From: an uncultured Lachnospiraceae bacterium
GTDB taxonomy: Bacteria; Bacillota; Clostridia; Lachnospirales; Lachnospiraceae
DNA length: 5,454 bases
NCBI GenBank assembly: GCA_934338765.1
Contig: CAKRHL010000160.1
Span: 1 to 5,454 of the forward strand
Direction of reading: 5' to 3'
Shown: positions 5,074-5,454 of the stretch, one piece after another
How positions within the stretch are numbered: the first letter of the stretch is position 1
Layout: each line of letters opens with the position of its first letter
Translations under genes and position numbers: made by a program
The notes under the pieces: model-generated
Told to the model about the DNA's origin: nothing
The model's input: the letters and a program-made list of their open reading frames with translations, nothing else
The model's database searches: none

Positions 5074-5081
5074 AAAGGAGG
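5074..5081 (+). promoter_or_regulatory. prdB ribosome binding site
   Basis: AAAGGAGG is five bases before the ATG at 5087. It sets the PrdB start, which gives an N-terminus (MNLTTIEG) matching known PrdB proteins. Confidence 0.75.
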
Positions 5082-5086
5082 CAATT

Positions 5087-5454
5087 ATGAATTTAACGAC
5101 CATAGAAGGAATGCAGTCAGAAATTTTTGTACCGATCACACCAAAGCCTGTATTTACGGAGCTTAAGAAACCTTTGAGCGAATGTAAGGTGGCATTTATC
5201 ACTGCGGGAGGTATCCATAAAAAGGACCAGACCCCGTTTAATACATCCGGCGATTTCTCCTACCGGACCATCCCGTTTGATACTCCTTCCGATCAGCTGA
5301 TGGTAACCCATGGAGGCTTTGATAACTCTGATATCAATAAGGATGTCAATGCCATGTTCCCGATCGACCGCCTTCATGAGCTGGTGGATGCCGGATTTAT
5401 CGGTTCTCTGGCGGATGAGACATACACCTTTATGGGAGGCGGTGGAAACGTCGA
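5087..5454 (+). CDS. prdB: PrdB, D-proline reductase selenoprotein subunit; 5' part, cut by the right edge
   Basis: The first 122 codons plus two bases of PrdB, open to the window end. PrdB is the catalytic partner of PrdA and normally carries a selenocysteine in a TAGUGTCH-like motif near residue 150 of about 240. That UGA would lie roughly 80-90 bases past the edge, so it cannot be checked here. The N-terminus LTTIEGMQSEIFVPITPKPV matches the PrdB type. GGIHKKDQTPFN and SGDFSYRTIP (54-63) follow, then the most conserved stretch of the PrdB/GrdB group: VTHGGFDNSDINKDVN (73-88), MFPIDRLHEL (90-99), and FMGGGGNV (115-122). GrdB is longer and starts differently, so a glycine reductase assignment is unlikely. 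The gene follows the 146-aa gene after 90 bp with no obvious promoter or terminator between, so it is probably in the same operon. Confidence 0.93.
   Translation, partial: MNLTTIEGMQSEIFVPITPKPVFTELKKPLSECKVAFITAGGIHKKDQTPFNTSGDFSYRTIPFDTPSDQLMVTHGGFDNSDINKDVNAMFPIDRLHELVDAGFIGSLADETYTFMGGGGNV

Overview
The window holds the front part of a D-proline reductase (prd) locus from an anaerobic, amino-acid-fermenting Firmicute. PrdC-, PrdA- and PrdB-type proteins, strong AGGAGG-type ribosome binding sites, tightly packed genes and moderate base composition suggest a clostridial lineage, perhaps a Lachnospiraceae-like gut organism. The genus is not settled by the sequence. D-proline reductase reduces D-proline to 5-aminovalerate in Stickland fermentation, using a pyruvoyl group on processed PrdA and a selenocysteine in PrdB.

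Layout, left to right. (1) Positions 1-62, minus strand: the first 20 codons of a divergent gene that runs off the window. Its peptide ends in IDSH plus a codon starting AC (Thr), matching the N-terminal IDSHT motif of the proline racemase family, so it may be prdF. (2) 63-376: a 314-bp divergent control region. It holds a TATAAT promoter for the minus-strand gene, a strong extended -10 promoter for the plus-strand gene, a large dyad with two near-identical LysR-box-like sites between and over these promoters, and a terminator-like hairpin in the leader of the regulator gene. (3) 377-1267: a LysR-type regulator. (4) 1268-1445: a control region with a vegetative promoter and a further LysR-box-like site. 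(5) 1446-2753 prdC (RnfC-like electron carrier), 2766-4556 prdA (reductase proprotein), 4556-4996 a 146-aa protein made of two copies of a 52-aa domain, and 5087 to the right edge, the 5' part of prdB. Its selenocysteine codon should lie just beyond the window.

How it fits together. The racemase would convert L- to D-proline, PrdC would deliver electrons, and PrdA/PrdB would carry out the reduction. The four plus-strand genes prdC-prdA-146aa-prdB look like one operon: a 12-bp gap in which the Shine-Dalgarno overlaps the prdC stop, a 1-bp TAATG overlap, then a 90-bp gap. The best-studied C. difficile locus is controlled by the sigma-54-dependent activator PrdR. Here the adjacent regulator is LysR-type, and no sigma-54 promoter was seen in the intergenic regions. 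A LysR-box-like site lies 53 bp from the -10 hexamer both of the divergent gene's promoter and of the prdC promoter. This suggests the LysR protein drives racemase and reductase together and also regulates itself. That regulatory model is inference from sequence layout; the enzyme assignments rest on clear family motifs.
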